Origin: Gloeopeniophorella convolvens
Taxonomy: Eukaryota; Basidiomycota; Agaricomycetes; Russulales
Assembly: GCA_022496205.1 (NCBI GenBank)
Contig: WTXD01000047.1
Location: 1 to 64,000 of the forward strand
Reading direction: 5' to 3'
DNA: 64,000 bases
This document shows positions 32,022 through 45,500 of this stretch, one piece after another. Each line of letters begins with the position of its first letter. Positions within the stretch are counted from its first letter, which is position 1. Both the position numbers and the translations under genes were made by a program. Below the pieces are notes generated by a model that saw only the letters and a program-made list of their open reading frames with translations, ran no database searches and had not been told where the DNA came from.

Positions 32022-35000
32022 TGATTTGTCTGTTCTGTTACTTACGCTCTGATGCACGCCCGCACCCCTCATAGATGCAGCAATATTTATGCGATCACGC
32101 AGCACTGCGCCGCACGTCCCCCGAATAAGCTTTATGAACGTCCTGTCGCTATTCGCGCACGGGAATCCCACACACTACTCCGCTAAAAATATACGAGTAT
32201 CTCAGCTGGGCAAGCCGGCTGTCCTGCATGGCATCGCCGCTCGACTGCCCCAGTCCGCGGTGTTGGGCTGCCCGCGTGGTATCTGACAGCCCACAACAAC
32301 TGCACGCCAACGCGTCCGTGCGATGTCCTCCCGGATGAAGAGATCCCGATCTGTTCCTCTAAGTCGGTCCACGACACCACCATCTACGTCGACCACCCGC
32401 CGGGAGATTAATAAGTGCTCGGAACGTACCGCCTCCCCACGACACCCGCGCCTATGGCCTCCCACAAGCTGCCGAGATAAGCAGACTGGGGACGCCGAGG
32501 CCCCGGCGCGTCTCGCGAGCAGCGCGCTCGCACGCACGCAGCTTCGCGGCTTCGGCCAGCGACGCCGATGATGCTGTCCTCACCGAGCTGCACAACCGTC
32601 ACGTTCCCGCGCACGCCATGCCGTCGCCAGGACGATGCGCCGGCTCGGCCTCGCACGGCCGTGCGCTGGCGGACGGGGACGCCGCGCCGCGCCGCGCCGC
32701 GCATACGAACGCATCAGCGGCTCGCGCCTGACAGGAACAGCGGAGCATGCTTCGATCCCAGGATGGCAGCGTTGGGCTCCAGTCCCTGGGCGGAGTCCGC
32801 GGGGGCCCTGCGCCGGACGCGAGCACCCTCAGTGCGTCCTCGACGTAGCGGCGCCCTGCACCTGCCGCGTTGGGCTGCCCCCCGCGCCACTCGGAGGCCC
32901 GTGCGCAGCGGAGAGACGAGCTGACTGACTGTATTGGGGCTTGCGCGGCGCCTGCCCGCGTGCTGTGCGCTGTGAGCCTCGAGGCGACGCGTCATGGATG
33001 GATGGTCCACGCGTCCCCACGCTCGACCCGGAGCCCGTGCCCGCGCGCCACGAACGGTGCGCAGAAGCTTCTGTTATTCTCCCTGCGCTGGTGGGGTGGC
33101 CGGTGACAGATGACGCACATCGCACGACGGCTCGCTTCTGAGATTCGCCCGAGGATGCGACGCGCGTGTCCGACGCTCTGCATCCATGTCCTCGGTCGGC
33201 ATCACCGCCATCTTGACTGGACTGATCATTATGTGTGGGCGTTGGGTCGGCTCCAATCCAAGTGTAGAGTGCGTGCGCCGTGCGCAGGGCAATCAGCAGG
33301 CGGGCCGCCGCCGCGCTGTCAGTGCGGTGTTTGCGCGGCGCCCTGCAGGGTCTGCCTGACTCGGCGCACGCGTCTGTGTCTGTCGCGCGCGTTCCTGTAT
33401 GCGCTGCACCGCCTGCAGCTGGGCAGGTGAAGCAGGGCAGAACTCAAGGGAATTCGAATGTCACGCCACGCGCGACCGGCGACCATGGGAAGCAGGCCTC
33501 GCTGATGCGTAACTTACGTACGCAGAACTGCATCGACATCAGCGGTCGGGCGGGCTATCAGATGTGCGCGGGCCCCTATATGGCGCGCACTGTTAATATC
33601 ACTGCCATCGTGCGCAGGTAAGTAAGGGTTCGGACCTTGCGCAAGTTCGGGCATGCCGTATGCGGTCTTGAGAGCACGTTTCTGGGCGGAGGGTTCCGTA
33701 CTGATCGTTTCTAGGCAGGTGCACTTCGATTCTCCCAGCGACAAGTCGAGTATATATCCCGCGCCTGGCTTCGATGCTCTTCTTACATACGACATGTATA
33801 TAAGTACACCTCGAGAATGCTGCAGCTCTTCCTTGATGTGATCACAGAAACGCCGGCACGTAAGTATGTATGTAAGTAAGTGGTGATTATACACGGTAGT
33901 TACACAGAGTCGCACGCTCGGCTTGAGAATCTCTCTTTGTTCCAGCAGAGTCAAAAGAAGCTTCTGCGCTCTGCCATGACGTGTTAGCCGAGCGCGAAGG
34001 CGCTCGGGCCCATTGAGTCCGCACATTAAAGGCTATCCATCATGCTGCGCGTGTTGCTGTCCGTGCGCGATGCCAGCTGGAATGAGCACCCTCGGAACAA
34101 AGCGGGGGTCGCCGTCGCCCCCGCCGACCCGGAGGCACGGGCTGGCTGCTGTTGACAGGTCTACCTCCGCGCCGCCGCGGTGACGCACGTTGAGGCTGAG
34201 ACTAGGGTCTGGGTCCCTGTCCCGCATCACGCTGTCATTGAGAAAAGGTTTGATGTCTATTTGTGTGCTCGCCGAGCTGTTCGATTTGCGCCGTGCTCGC
34301 AATCGAAAGACCCAGCAACCCCACCGCGCGTTGCTACACTGGCACCTGCGCAGACAGGGGAGCCTTCTTTGATATCCCCAACGAGGGCCCGGCCGTACGT
34401 CGCGACTCGATAGCAGGATTTGCGCGTCGCACAGCTTTGATCGACAGTGGCGCAGGAAGGGCAGTCTGGCGGTGCGCACGATCGGAAGATGGGCAGGAGT
34501 CCAATATACAAGGTGATCACAGCGTGACGATCTGCCCGCGCAACTTCGACCCAGTTGGACGAGCGAACGTGCGGCGGCGTCCAGAGGCCGGCCCCTAATC
34601 GAAAGAAATAGACAGCGCGAACAGGACAAAGGGTTTCTCCTACGGTACGCATCAACGGTTTTTTAACGATCTCTTCAGTTGCCCTGCGTCGAGCGAGGTT
34701 TGGCCCGGCGACTTGATCGTTCGCGCGCGTCACCTGGGCGCCTCGAGGCCAGGGACAGGCCTCCAGCGGAGGTAGTACGGCAGCGCACCAAGTCGCCGAC
34801 CTAGCTCAGGAGCCTGTGGCGCAGCATAGAACACGCAGCAGCGCGAAGCAACAGAACGAACCGAGCTTGCGCCTAACACAGATAAGGTGCAGGCTGCCAG
34901 GTGCGACGCGTTGCAGCAGCGGGACCCGCACCTGGGCCCCCGCGACTATTGGCCGGGATTGGCGCCGCACAGCCCCCAGGCCCCCGCGCGCGGGGCTTCT

Positions 35001-35963
35001 AGGGGCCAGCGGGGCGCGCGGGGATGATGGCATGGCAGGCAGGTGCCCGCGCAGCGCCGGGGATGCTGCTCGGACGCCGTCTCTCAGCGCACGGGACAGC
35101 AACAGTGGTGGAGGGGTGTCGCGCGTGTCGGGGGCGCCGCGCTCCACCATGCAATGATCGGTCCTGCGTCGGAGCCCAAGTAAGGCGGGCAGCATTGATC
35201 ACGCCACGCCGCCAGAACTTCCCTCAGCGCGACAGACCGAGAACAGAACGTGCGCGACGCAATTAAAATGCCACGACAGCGTGATATGTACATAGAATGG
35301 AATGCACGCCAGCGGACAAATGCAGCGCTGCGTCAGCACTGAATGCGCCGGCGACTCAGCGCGAGCCGGTGGGAACGCCGTGCGCAGCGCATAATTTATG
35401 TATGTGTACTGTATGTGCGTGTGTGCAGCAGGCGCGACGGGCTCGCAAGAAGCGGAAGCGCAGCGCACGCACGCACGCTGGGAGCCGCGAGCAGAGATAG
35501 CGCCGCACCTCGGCGGCGGAGCAGCGGCGCGCACACACACGGCGCGGCGGGCGGGGCCGCGGGCTCGCACACGGCTGGCCCGACAGCGGCGTGGTGCGCA
35601 ATCCCTCCAGCTTCGAACTTCGATTCCCCGCGCCGGCGGCGGAGGCCCCAGGAGCACGCGCGCGCTGCCCGGCTGCTGTGGGTGCCAGCGTGGGACGCTC
35701 CGGCGTCTTAGAATGCTGGAGCGAACGCGGGCCGAGGACGCGGTCCGTTGCTCGGAGTGCGCGAGCTGGTGCGCAGAGCGATCCGAGTCGCGAGCGCTGG
35801 GTCCCGAGCGGGCGCAGAGGCGTCGAGAGCTTTGGGTAGGTGTGGGCCAGCGCTGGCGGGGACGAGTGGGTGCTCAAGCTCAAGTCTCGCGCGATGCGAT
35901 CATGGATCATGATCGGATAGATAAGTGGTACAGGAGTCGAATGGAACGCAATGCATGCCTGTA
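32022..35963. other. Gene-free by my reading; GC-rich, unresolved
   Basis: Nearly 4 kb without a gene I can assemble. The part at 32150-33650 is GC-rich like coding DNA in this window and contains donor/acceptor-like words. Short minus-strand stretches read like protein (GLEPNAAILGSKHAP at 32747-32791; GNVTVVQLGEDSIIGVAGR at 32549-32605), but I could not join them. A plus frame at 33280-33621 ends in a Cys-containing segment without known domain. From 33700 on nothing coding-like stands out. Confidence 0.4.
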
Positions 35964-37094
35964 CTAAGCTACTGCAACGCCTCCGGGCGAGGTGGGGCCA
36001 TTCAGCTGTGCGCGACGCGCAAGCCGCAGCAGCGAGATAGCCTCCCGACTGTACTCCTCCTGCGCAGGGTCGTCGTCGACCTGCGCCCACGCTCCGTTTC
36101 AGCGTAAGATTTGCGCCAAGGGCAGGGCGCGGCGTACCGGGGACCAGGTGAAGTGCTTCTTGAGCAGTGCAAAGAAGCGCTTATCAGCCTTGCGGCGCTT
36201 CTTGTAGCAGAACAGCACCTCCGGCGCGCGCGCAGGCGGCAGCGGCACGAGCGCAGCGAGCGTCGCGACGAGCAGCGGGAACGCAGGCTCAAAGTACACG
36301 CAGTCCGCCGCGAGTATGAGGTCCGGCGGGTCGAGCGCGGGCACGGGGTGGGCCCTGCACGCGCCAAGTGCGAAGGTTGGACAGGGCCGACGCACGAGGG
36401 GCCAGCATGACCTATCAGACGCACCAATCGAGCTCGGCCGCCGTGACGTTTGATTGTAGGGCGTTGAGGGCGATGTTGCGCTCCATGATAGGGACGAGCG
36501 GGCTATGACGTCGGGTACGGCGCGGTGGTGAGCATATGCGGTGGGGCGGGCGCGGGGTGGAGCCCGACGCACGCTTGGTCGGTGACGCAAACGTGCGCGC
36601 CAAGGCGCCCTGCGACGAGGCCCACGAGCCCAGTCCCGCTGCCAAGTTCGAGCACCCGCGAACCCTGCAGGGCGCGTCCGCGACGCGCAAGATAGCGTGC
36701 GAGTACCTGGGGAGCGTCGGAGGTTGGAGAGATAGCGTGGGGTGCGCGTGATCAGGACGATGATGTCGGTTAGCGGGGAGGATCGGGGACGCACCTCCCC
36801 GGCGGGCCAGGCAATACCGCCGCAGCCAGGGCCAGCATCGACGGCGAGAGAGATCATGATGTTTTGATGGGGCCACTGTTGCGATCCCTCGTTGTCTGGT
36901 GGGAGTGCCACACCGATGCAGATGATCTGGTCATGCACTGACGGGGGCTGAGCTGGGACAAGGTCCGCGTCGTCTACATCGCGGAGGTGGCGGAGCGGGT
37001 CGATGGAGTCAAGGGCCTCCTCCTCAGCAAGAGACAGCTCGTGCACGTCGGGTACGTGCGCCGGCGTTGGTGGGGCGATACGGATGGTGGCCAT
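35964..37094 (-). CDS. Protein-lysine methyltransferase-like (Methyltransf_16 family)
   Basis: Five exons, 37094-36795, 36706-36573, 36502-36425, 36354-36138 and 36080-35964, give 281 aa. The seven-beta-strand methyltransferase motif I is VLELGSGTGLVGLVAGRLGA, followed by VCVTDQAPLVPIMERNIALN (motif II region). PDLILAADCVYFEPAFPLL is the family's post-II motif with the DCVY signature. FCYKKRRKADKRFFALLKKH is the typical late motif of EFM-type enzymes. Methyltransf_16 members are cytosolic and methylate lysines on translation factors and chaperones. The late motif resembles yeast Efm6-type proteins, but I cannot assign the substrate. The ~90-residue N-terminus contains WPHQNIMISL and GIAWPAGEV, the usual lead-in. 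The last exon adds a 39-codon C-terminal helix. Confidence 0.88.
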
Positions 37095-37851
37095 GGCAGA
37101 GTACTTGTGTTTGTCGGTGCTAATCGGGAGAAAATCACAGCGAGTCCGGTTTGGTTTGGAGGCCGATGCGTACGTGATCGACGTCTTCGTCGACCTCAAT
37201 AGAAACTCGGCAATCGGAGTCAACAAAGAGTCGTTCGCTAATACTTGGCTAGTAAGTACGGTGTTTAACGCAACACTCAGAGCTAAGCGTTTGCGCCGAA
37301 TTGAGGAGATGGACTGTTATGGGCGTGGGTAAGAGATTGTACGACACTATGTTCGTTGTAGAAAGAGGCAAGCCCGAAAAAGGAGCGAGCGAACACGAAC
37401 CGTGGGTAAGGCTCTGTGCGCCCTGAGACCCCTGGGCCTGTTGGGTGCTTAGAAAGAGACCGTTTACGAATGCAGGCCGGAGAAGGTGTCCGGCTTGCGG
37501 CCATATGATTGATGGCGTCTGGCTTCGTAGCTCCCGGGGATGGAATATTGTAATATGTATCAAAGGTGCACAGATCTAGATGGAGAGGCTGAGGATGGAC
37601 GCAGATGGGGCTCACAGCTATAATATAACATACCTCCGAGGCTGAGACGCCCTCACCGAACCCTTTCCCGCTGTCTCTTCGTCCAGGCCCCGCCGCGCTC
37701 CTCGCTCCGAAGGACGCCCTTCTATTAGGGTACCTATTCTTGTAACTGCGAGCTTGGCCTTCCTTATCGTCCTTTCCCCGCTCGACTGTGCGAGTCACCG
37801 GTTGGGGCACCCACCTGACCATCCTTCTACGCTAGTCCAGGCTTGTATCCC
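37095..37851. other. Divergent intergenic region
   Basis: Between the methyltransferase gene (minus) and the Pro/Ser-rich gene (plus); presumed promoters. No gene recognised. Confidence 0.5.
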
Positions 37852-38740
37852 ATGAAGCGCACCACAACCACCACAACGCTTCTTCCGTTTAGGCCTCGCC
37901 CAGAAACCCCGAGTCCTTCAATGTTCTACCCACAAAGAGGCCCTTCCCACTCAAAAGCACCCAGCCTCGACACGTCCCTTTCCTACACCATGCCTAGCTC
38001 AGGTCCAAATCACTACCTCAATCTTCCCCGTGCCCGCTCGCGGACCACGCCCTCCATCATCTCAGAGGCTTCCTGCGCCTCCTCTTCATCCTCGTCTTCC
38101 TCGGGCGTCTCCCCCACGTATACGTCAACACCGCCGTCGTCATTGCCACCATCCCCATCGTACGTGTTTATCTCTCCATTCTGACCGTGCTATGCGATGT
38201 CTGATCGCGATCCTGTCATGCAGTCCCTCTAATCTGTCCTTCGGCAAACTGCGGCCGCTCCCTCACCCACCCAAGCAGCAGCCCCCGAACATTCCGAGCC
38301 CTACTCGCCAGCGTCCGCCCCCCCGCAGCAGCGCACTCCCTGCGTCCCCAACGCGACCCATCACACCCCCGCCAGCATGGTCCCCGCGCCAGACACCCGC
38401 ATCGCGCCCGACGCCACCCCAACTCCTGATGCCTCCCACGCCCCCACAGCGGCAGTCTATGACGACCCCCGACGCCCGACTGACACCCCGCGCCTCAGCA
38501 CTGCAGCCCGCGCCCGCGGTTCAGTCGCCCGAGCAGTCCCGTGTACGACCTCTTCCCTCGCGGCCCCCACCACCAGGCCCGCCGAGCGAGGGCAACACAC
38601 CAGTGGCGCTCTTTGGCCGGCCGCGATGGCACACCGACCCGGGCAGCATCCCCGAGGACGAGCCTTCACCGTCGCCCGGCGACGACCGGCGGGCCATCGA
38701 CTGGGACTTGATTGACGAAGTTATGAAACACGCCAGCTGA
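37852..38740 (+). CDS. Pro/Ser-rich disordered protein, unknown function
   Basis: Two exons, 37852-38159 and 38224-38740, give 274 aa. It starts MKRTTTTTTLLPFRPRPETP, runs through Ser-rich and Pro-rich low-complexity sequence, and ends in a more conserved-looking acidic segment: ALFGRPRWHTDPGSIPEDE, then DDRRAIDWDLIDEVMKHAS. The GTACGT donor at 38160 and the TGCAG acceptor at 38223 restore one frame between two otherwise closed frames. No domain recognised. The short C-terminal motif could be a binding peptide for a partner, which is inference only. An upstream exon cannot be excluded because an AG acceptor-like site precedes the ATG. Confidence 0.7.
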
Positions 38741-41700
38741 GCTGTCGTCCCTACTTGCTTGTTTTTTTTCTCTTTTGCCTGATCTCTACCAACCATCTTT
38801 ACTCCGTGGACACCCTGCGCATAATGAAGTACTGTAACGAGCATTATTTCTATCCTTATCTCACGACCTGACTGTCCCTGTCCTGTCCCAAGTACACCGC
38901 GTACCCTGTATTCTCTTCTCAAATATCCCGCTGCTACGAATACGCACATGTCTTGCTCCCATGTACAACGGCTATCCAATCTATTCTTGGCTGCGCGCGC
39001 GCCGCGTATTACTCTGTCATCCCTCTGTCGCTCCGGCCGAGTAGTGCGAGCGTCAGCTGGGCTACGCACTTGCTCACCCGGGAAGCAAACTCCTCCGTGG
39101 CGCCCAAGCGCAGGCTTCTCGTCCATGGCCCAGCGTCCTGGCTCCTGGTCGGTGCAGTTCGTGGCACAGTCGATTGGGACGAGCTGGGACATGAGACGTT
39201 TCGACATGCCCATCTAGTAAGTGCTGATGTATTTCCGGGTCCCCATATGTCATCGCGCGCATCGCAGTAGGGGGGCGATCGGAGGCGGTGTTTGAGTTGC
39301 GCGACAGACGAGTCGCAGGAGTGTCATCATTTAATTCTGTCACCCAAGTCTGGTGGTCGCTCGAGTGCGTGTGTGCAGTGCCCGAGAACGCCGAGAGGAG
39401 TGTACAGACTTCGCACAAGGAGTCGCGGTGCACTGGGGCACTGCGTGCCAAGTTCGACACTCACGTCGGAAGAACGCTCTGGCAGTGGATCCGCCCGCAG
39501 CTGCGGCGCACACTCGCTCCATGGACCATCGCAGACAGGCGATGTCACACCAAGAATGGGACGCCCACAGGCGCAGATGACGAAGCCGCTAGCGACGAGT
39601 CACACCGATGCTAAGCTAAGAACAGAAACAGATATACACATATGGGTATCGTAGACCGAGAGGCGCGTATGCAGCGTGTAAGTACCGGCGCGCTGCGGGG
39701 CCCCCCCGGAGGGACAAAGTGGAGCCACAGGCGATTTCGTGGCCCCGGCGCATCCCCAGTCCCCAAACGACCCACCCACAAAGACGACATGTCGACAGTG
39801 CGCCGTGGCGCGCGGCGCCTAAGGAAGCTGCGCGCGCGCTGCACGCTGCTTCGCCTAGGACAACGGGGCGCTGGCGGGGCGCACTCCGATCCCGCGAGCC
39901 AGGCGGCCGTCCCCTACTGCGCGCGGGGGTAAACGCGGACTAGGTCTCGCCGGAGCAATGTCACAGACAATTGCCTAGGATGCATAAATGGTCGACATTA
40001 CGGAACGTGTACGTTGAGAACAGGATGACGCGCGTGATTGGTGACGGGGACAACGCAGATATCATTACGACCACAATGAAGAATATCGGGGGACAATGAC
40101 AGGATCACGATGATGCAGAACATGCGCAGATATCGGGGATGAAGTCTACGAGTTCCGCCACGATCTTCCAATCAATGCTGGTGAACATCTGAACCCCTGT
40201 GGAACGTAAGTGATGCGCAATAGGTGCCGATGGAGGCCTGTGCGACCGACGCACCTCGACTGTGGCAGCACCCGCCCGCGCCGCACCACACACGGGCCCC
40301 CCTCCCGCACAGGTCGCCAGACTGTGACCGCTCGTATACGCGGCTTCGTGTTAGGATGCTTGGAGCTTCACCGGCGCGTGCGCGCGCAGCCTGCACAGCG
40401 AAAAATAAAAATAAAAAAATAGCAATATTCACGTGGGGTCAGCGATGCGGAGCGCGGCGCGGGCCGATGGCGTACGCACGCACACGCCCGCGCCGGGGAA
40501 GGACGGCAGGCATCCTAACAAGAAGCGCGATGACGCCAGCGCGCAGAGCGTGGCGGCACGCCGGGAGGCGCGCGAGGCCTGCTGCGGATGAACGCGATGA
40601 GCACCAGGTCGGCACACCCGCCGTGCCGCGACGCGCGAGAATTTGCACTCACTGAGCTCGAGGTCGCAGGTGGGGTCGGTCGGTCCCGCGCCGGGCAAGC
40701 CTGGGGCGCCTCCAGGCTTTATAGGGCCGCGCACTGGCGCGGCGTTGCGTAATATTTACGCGCGGTAGCGGAGTTGGCTGCTCTATGACCGGGGGCGCCC
40801 GGCGAGCCTGCTGTATTGTGTTCTGGGTCTATTGTGTGCCCCGTCATCGAGCGGGCGGGGAATTCGCACACGGCAGGGTGAAAGGGCGTGGCTGGAAACG
40901 GAAAGGCGCAGGGAAGGTGGGGGAGGATTTGGAACGCCGCAGGGCCTGAGGCCTGAGGCGTGAGGTTGTGTCAGCCTTCGCATGCTAGATCCGAGGGACG
41001 GGAATGCACCATGTATGCCCAGGGCACGATATCGATAGCGACACGTCTCAACCCTTTCTGCCAAGTCGCCGCATCGCAAGAATTTTCTTTTTGCGCCTGA
41101 AAAGCTCGGGAAGGCAGGAAGACGTACCGTCCGTGCAGGGTAGCGTGGGCCACCGGCTGGAAAACCACTCTGCCTTGTGCAGGACGTCATAGTCGCCTGT
41201 GTGTAGCGAGCGCCCAAGTCAGAGATAGCGATGTAGATGTTGTTCGATATTGTGTGACATGCGGCACCCGGGACACCGCAGGCTTCGCGTTCGATGAGGC
41301 CAATGCCGTCGAGAGTAAGTCAAGGCATTGGTAAGGCAGCTCGTTTGGATCCTATCAGTGGCGTACCGCCGGAGCGAAATCTTGAATTCCGGCCAACCGT
41401 GATGATCCCGAGCCCCTAATGATGTTCTACGATATCACATTCTGACGAACGGGACACAGCGGTGACAGAACGCAAAACAGATCGAGGGAAGGATAGGATC
41501 ATGATTAGCATCTCGAGCATAACAGGATCCGGACGCACGGTGCTCAACAGATCATGCCTGTGCCCCGAGGAAACGTATAGCGCGCCACGAATCACGTCTC
41601 GGTCACATCAACTACTAACCCAAGCGAGAGGACTGACGAGCGACTTGTCAGGTGTTGGTCCGGTGCGATACGAGATCTGCTTCGGGGCCACTGAGCGGTC

Positions 41701-42525
41701 ACTGAACATTGTGAACACTGGCAGTCATCAATGTTGGGCGAAACCGTCCGCGTATCGCTTCCAAACCAGACCAACCAGTAGCCACCGGGATTCGTAAGGA
41801 AGACTCTATGCTGAAACCGCTCGGCGTCAGCAGACGGATGGCATTCATGTAAACGTGTGGCAGCCGCGACCAAGTCTTGCCTTGGCTGAAGTTCATTCTT
41901 ACCCAAACCACGGCAATGGTGCCATTGCAGTGCACATACTGAAACCAGGGGTGTTTGAGAGGGTGGGCAGAAGTTGAGTGCGCGCCAAGCTTAGACTGAT
42001 GATGTGACTTTCCTAGAGAATGTTCTGGAGGATAGCACCGCCGGCGCCCTGATTGCATGATCGAATGACAGATACAGAGTCGAGGGGTACTGAACAAAAT
42101 CGCTCAGAATCAAGAACAGGTCGGAGAAAATCGGACTCGAAGTTGGAGGTGAACGCAGGCTGTCTGGACGATCATATCAAGTATGTTTGTGTATACAACT
42201 TTCCGAGTGGTTCGAATGTGAAGTGCGGTATCTATTTGTGAGTTGCGTTTAAGGGCCGACTTCAGGCTTGGTTTTGAGCTGAGGTAACACACAGGAGTAT
42301 ATCCGGAGTGTTGCTACTGCACAAGCAGCACGATACGAGCAACTTTGTTATGTGACGAGATCAAGACTATGTAAAGGATATGACTACGTACTTGTTGAGC
42401 AACGCACGAAGTAGCGTCCCACCGCCTATCTACATGCCCCAGGCACGACCAAAGATGCAACCACCTGCAACCGCCATGTATATACACCACCCCCACCACT
42501 CGCCCCACAGCACCGAGGTGCACGC
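38741..42525. other. Long intergenic stretch with unresolved frames
   Basis: No gene assembled. Minus-strand frames at 41699-42097 (containing HPWFQYVHCNGTIAVVWVR and WSRLPHVYMNAI) and 40971-41168 (VFQPVAHATLHGRYVFLPS) read like protein but have no recognised family and no clear joining introns. They may belong to one interrupted or decayed gene. The remainder (38741-40750) shows nothing coding-like; an A-rich run lies at 40401-40420. Confidence 0.4.
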
Positions 42526-45500
42526 TCAACCGTCCGCGCCAAGCGCGCGCATCGCCACCTTGCGGCTCGTGCTCTTCCTCGCGCGGATCTCGGACGGCGC
42601 ATCGTCAGGCGGCACGAACCCGAGCCAGTTGCGCTTCTGGTGCGGGTGCTTGTGCATGGACCCCTGTGTCGGACCCTGCGTCGCGCCCTCGACCGGCCCC
42701 GGCGCCGCCTCCTGCCCGGGCTGGCCGTCCACCGCCGCGAGGGACGGCGACGGGGGCACGTCGACCGCGCCCGCGCCGTTGCCTGCGAACGCGGGGAGCA
42801 CCGCGTCCGCGTCGGACCAGACGAGCGGCATCGGCGACTGCGCCGCGGCGATGCCGAGCTGGCGGCAGTAGTACTGCACCGCGGCGTGGAACGCGGTGCG
42901 GCGCGCGTTGCGCAGGCCCCAATCCTGCCAGTTCCTGTCGAACCCAGTCGCTCTCGTGAGCGGATTGTAAACGAGGGAGGGCAGAGAACGCACCCGTTGT
43001 GAGCGATACCGATCGTGATCTCGAGGTGGCGCTGGTACTTGATGTGCTGGAGCGTGACGGACGTGCTCGGCACATACCACCGGTTCTCGTCGCGCGCGAG
43101 CCACTCGTTCATGCACTTCTCGAGCGCGTCGAGCTTCTCGAACGGCGTGCGCCATGCAACCTGCATCGAGAGCGTTTCGGAGGTTTTCTGCGCGCAGCGT
43201 TGGCGGACTGAACACGTGGTGTGTGTGAGAAGGGACTTACGTCACTACGACGGCAGTTCGTGCTGAGAGGGCCGGGCAAGACGTCAGCGAGGGAGGCCGA
43301 GGGAGGGATAGCTAGGACGCACATGAACTTTTGGAAGAGCTGGCTATTAAAGTAGTACGTCTCCGTGCCATCGCTGCGCGCGAACACGGTCTGAGGCCAT
43401 ACGGTCAGCGATGTACGAGGGTTGTCCAGTCGCACAGAAGCTTACTGCGAACAGGCCCATCTTTTTCACCACCATGTTCTCCTCTGCAACGGGTCAGGAT
43501 ATAGTTTATATCGCCGTGCGCCACACTCACCGTCGATGAAGCAACGGTCGCCAGTGTCGAACGGGCTGAGTACGTCAGCTACGTGGCCGCAAACACGAAC
43601 CAAAATGTGGACTCACTGTGTCACGAACAGGAACATAATCGCGTCGAACGCGTTGCTCGCCGCATTCTTGAAGATGAAGCTCGCCGCGATGCCGAGCGAG
43701 TACACGCTCGTGAGCGAGCTCCCAATGCTCACATCAAACACCGACAGCGAGACGAAGAACAGTATGACTGCAGCGAAGAACAGCAGGATGATGTCGAGCG
43801 TGTGCAGCGCCGCGCCGACGTCGCGCATCGAGCGCGACAGGAAGCGCCGCTCCTTGTACACCTTGAGCAACTTTGTCTTGATCTCCGCGCGCGACAGGTC
43901 ACCGTTGTTGTCCGCATCGAACACGCGGAACGCGCGTTGCGCATCCTCGGGCGTCGCATAGGCGCGTTCAAAGTCCGCCGGGAGGAGGTAGCGCCGTCCG
44001 CGGTCGCGTAGGCTCGTGTAGATCAGCCGCGCCAGGCGCTGCGCACGCACACATGCGATATCAGTCAGCACTCACAGCGGGGAGCAAGACGGAGAGGGCT
44101 GCTTACCTTGGCCTCGTGCGCAGACGACACGTCCCAGACGAGCCCCGCCGTGTCCGCGTCCTTGCCCTCGATGTTGCGCGCATCGTGCAGCACCGCGTTC
44201 TTGAGCACGCGCGCAGCATGTACCACCGCAGGGCCATCGTCATCCGAGTCGCTGCCTGCGGCGCCCACCGGTGTCGGCGGGTACCGATGCGGGCTCCCTT
44301 CCCCAGAGGCAACAGCGGCAGCGGCAATAGCGGATGCGCGCTTCTTCCCCTTTCCGCGCGCAGCCCAGCTCCCACCTGCGTGGTCCTCCGCGTCGCCATC
44401 CCAATCCGAGTCCGTCACGGGAGTGCCGGGGCGCGAGCTGGAACGCAGCGCCGCGGCGGCTTTCTCGACCGCGGGGTTGTTCACGAGCGAGCTACGCACG
44501 ATCGCGGAGAACACGGGCGTGCGCGATCCGTGGTTACGACCATGTCCCCGTACGCGGGGCTTCGGGCGGTAATCGCGCAGGTGTTCGATCACGCGGAGTG
44601 CCTCACGCAGGTCGTCGATGCGCTCTTTGAAAGCCGTTTGATGGAAGGAGAACGCTGCGTAGGGCGTGAGTAGATGGGCGGAAAGGATGGGTGTCGTGAC
44701 CTACCGATGGCATGAGAGAGCATCTTTTGCGCACACCAGACAAGAACGAGGAAAAAGAGGAACTCGATGACTTGCGACACCTGCATGTAAAGTCAATAAG
44801 GTGTTCATTATAGAAGGTTTTCAGGGATTACCGTATGCGTGTAGTGTGCGCGACTTTGGTCGGTATGGTCTGCGTCATATAGGTTGTAGATCTTCTCAAA
44901 GATAATGATCCAGCTGACCCATCCACTGGCAGCGTAGAAGAGCGGCTTGATAGTACCCTTGACCGAATTGTACAACTCAAGGCGCGTCTTGATCTCTTCT
45001 GAGACGTGGCCCCAGGCGGCAGCGACGATGCCGCGGATAACGGCGGGTACGATGTCGATAAGCATGGCCAGCCACCAGGAGACGATGACGTTGGCAGCGG
45101 CCCAGAAGAGCCAGGCCTCGACGTTGTCGACAACATAGCGGCGATGCTCGGACGGGTGGTGCTTGTACCATAAGAAGTAGACGAGGATGGGACCGGTGGC
45201 AAGGACAACGGCCAGGAAGACGGAACCGATAAGGGAGCCAAAGAGGAGGGAAAGGATGTGGCGGAAGCCACTGGTACGCTTGCGGGCGACGCCCATCTTC
45301 TGCTCGTACTTGGCCTCCTCATCGACGAGGTCCTCTTCGCCGCTCCAATCGTAGTCCTCACTCTCATCATCTTCGTCATCGGTGCCTGCTAAGGAGGACT
45401 GACGCGAGTGGAAGCCAAAGCCGGGACGGCTGGGGGACTCGGAGCCGAGGCGAGGAGGAGTGGCTGGCGCCCTGACGTCTTCATGATAATGGACGGTCGG

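Noticed and set aside
42205..42225. tRNA B-box-like GGTTCGAATG
   Set aside because: No matching stems or A-box upstream.
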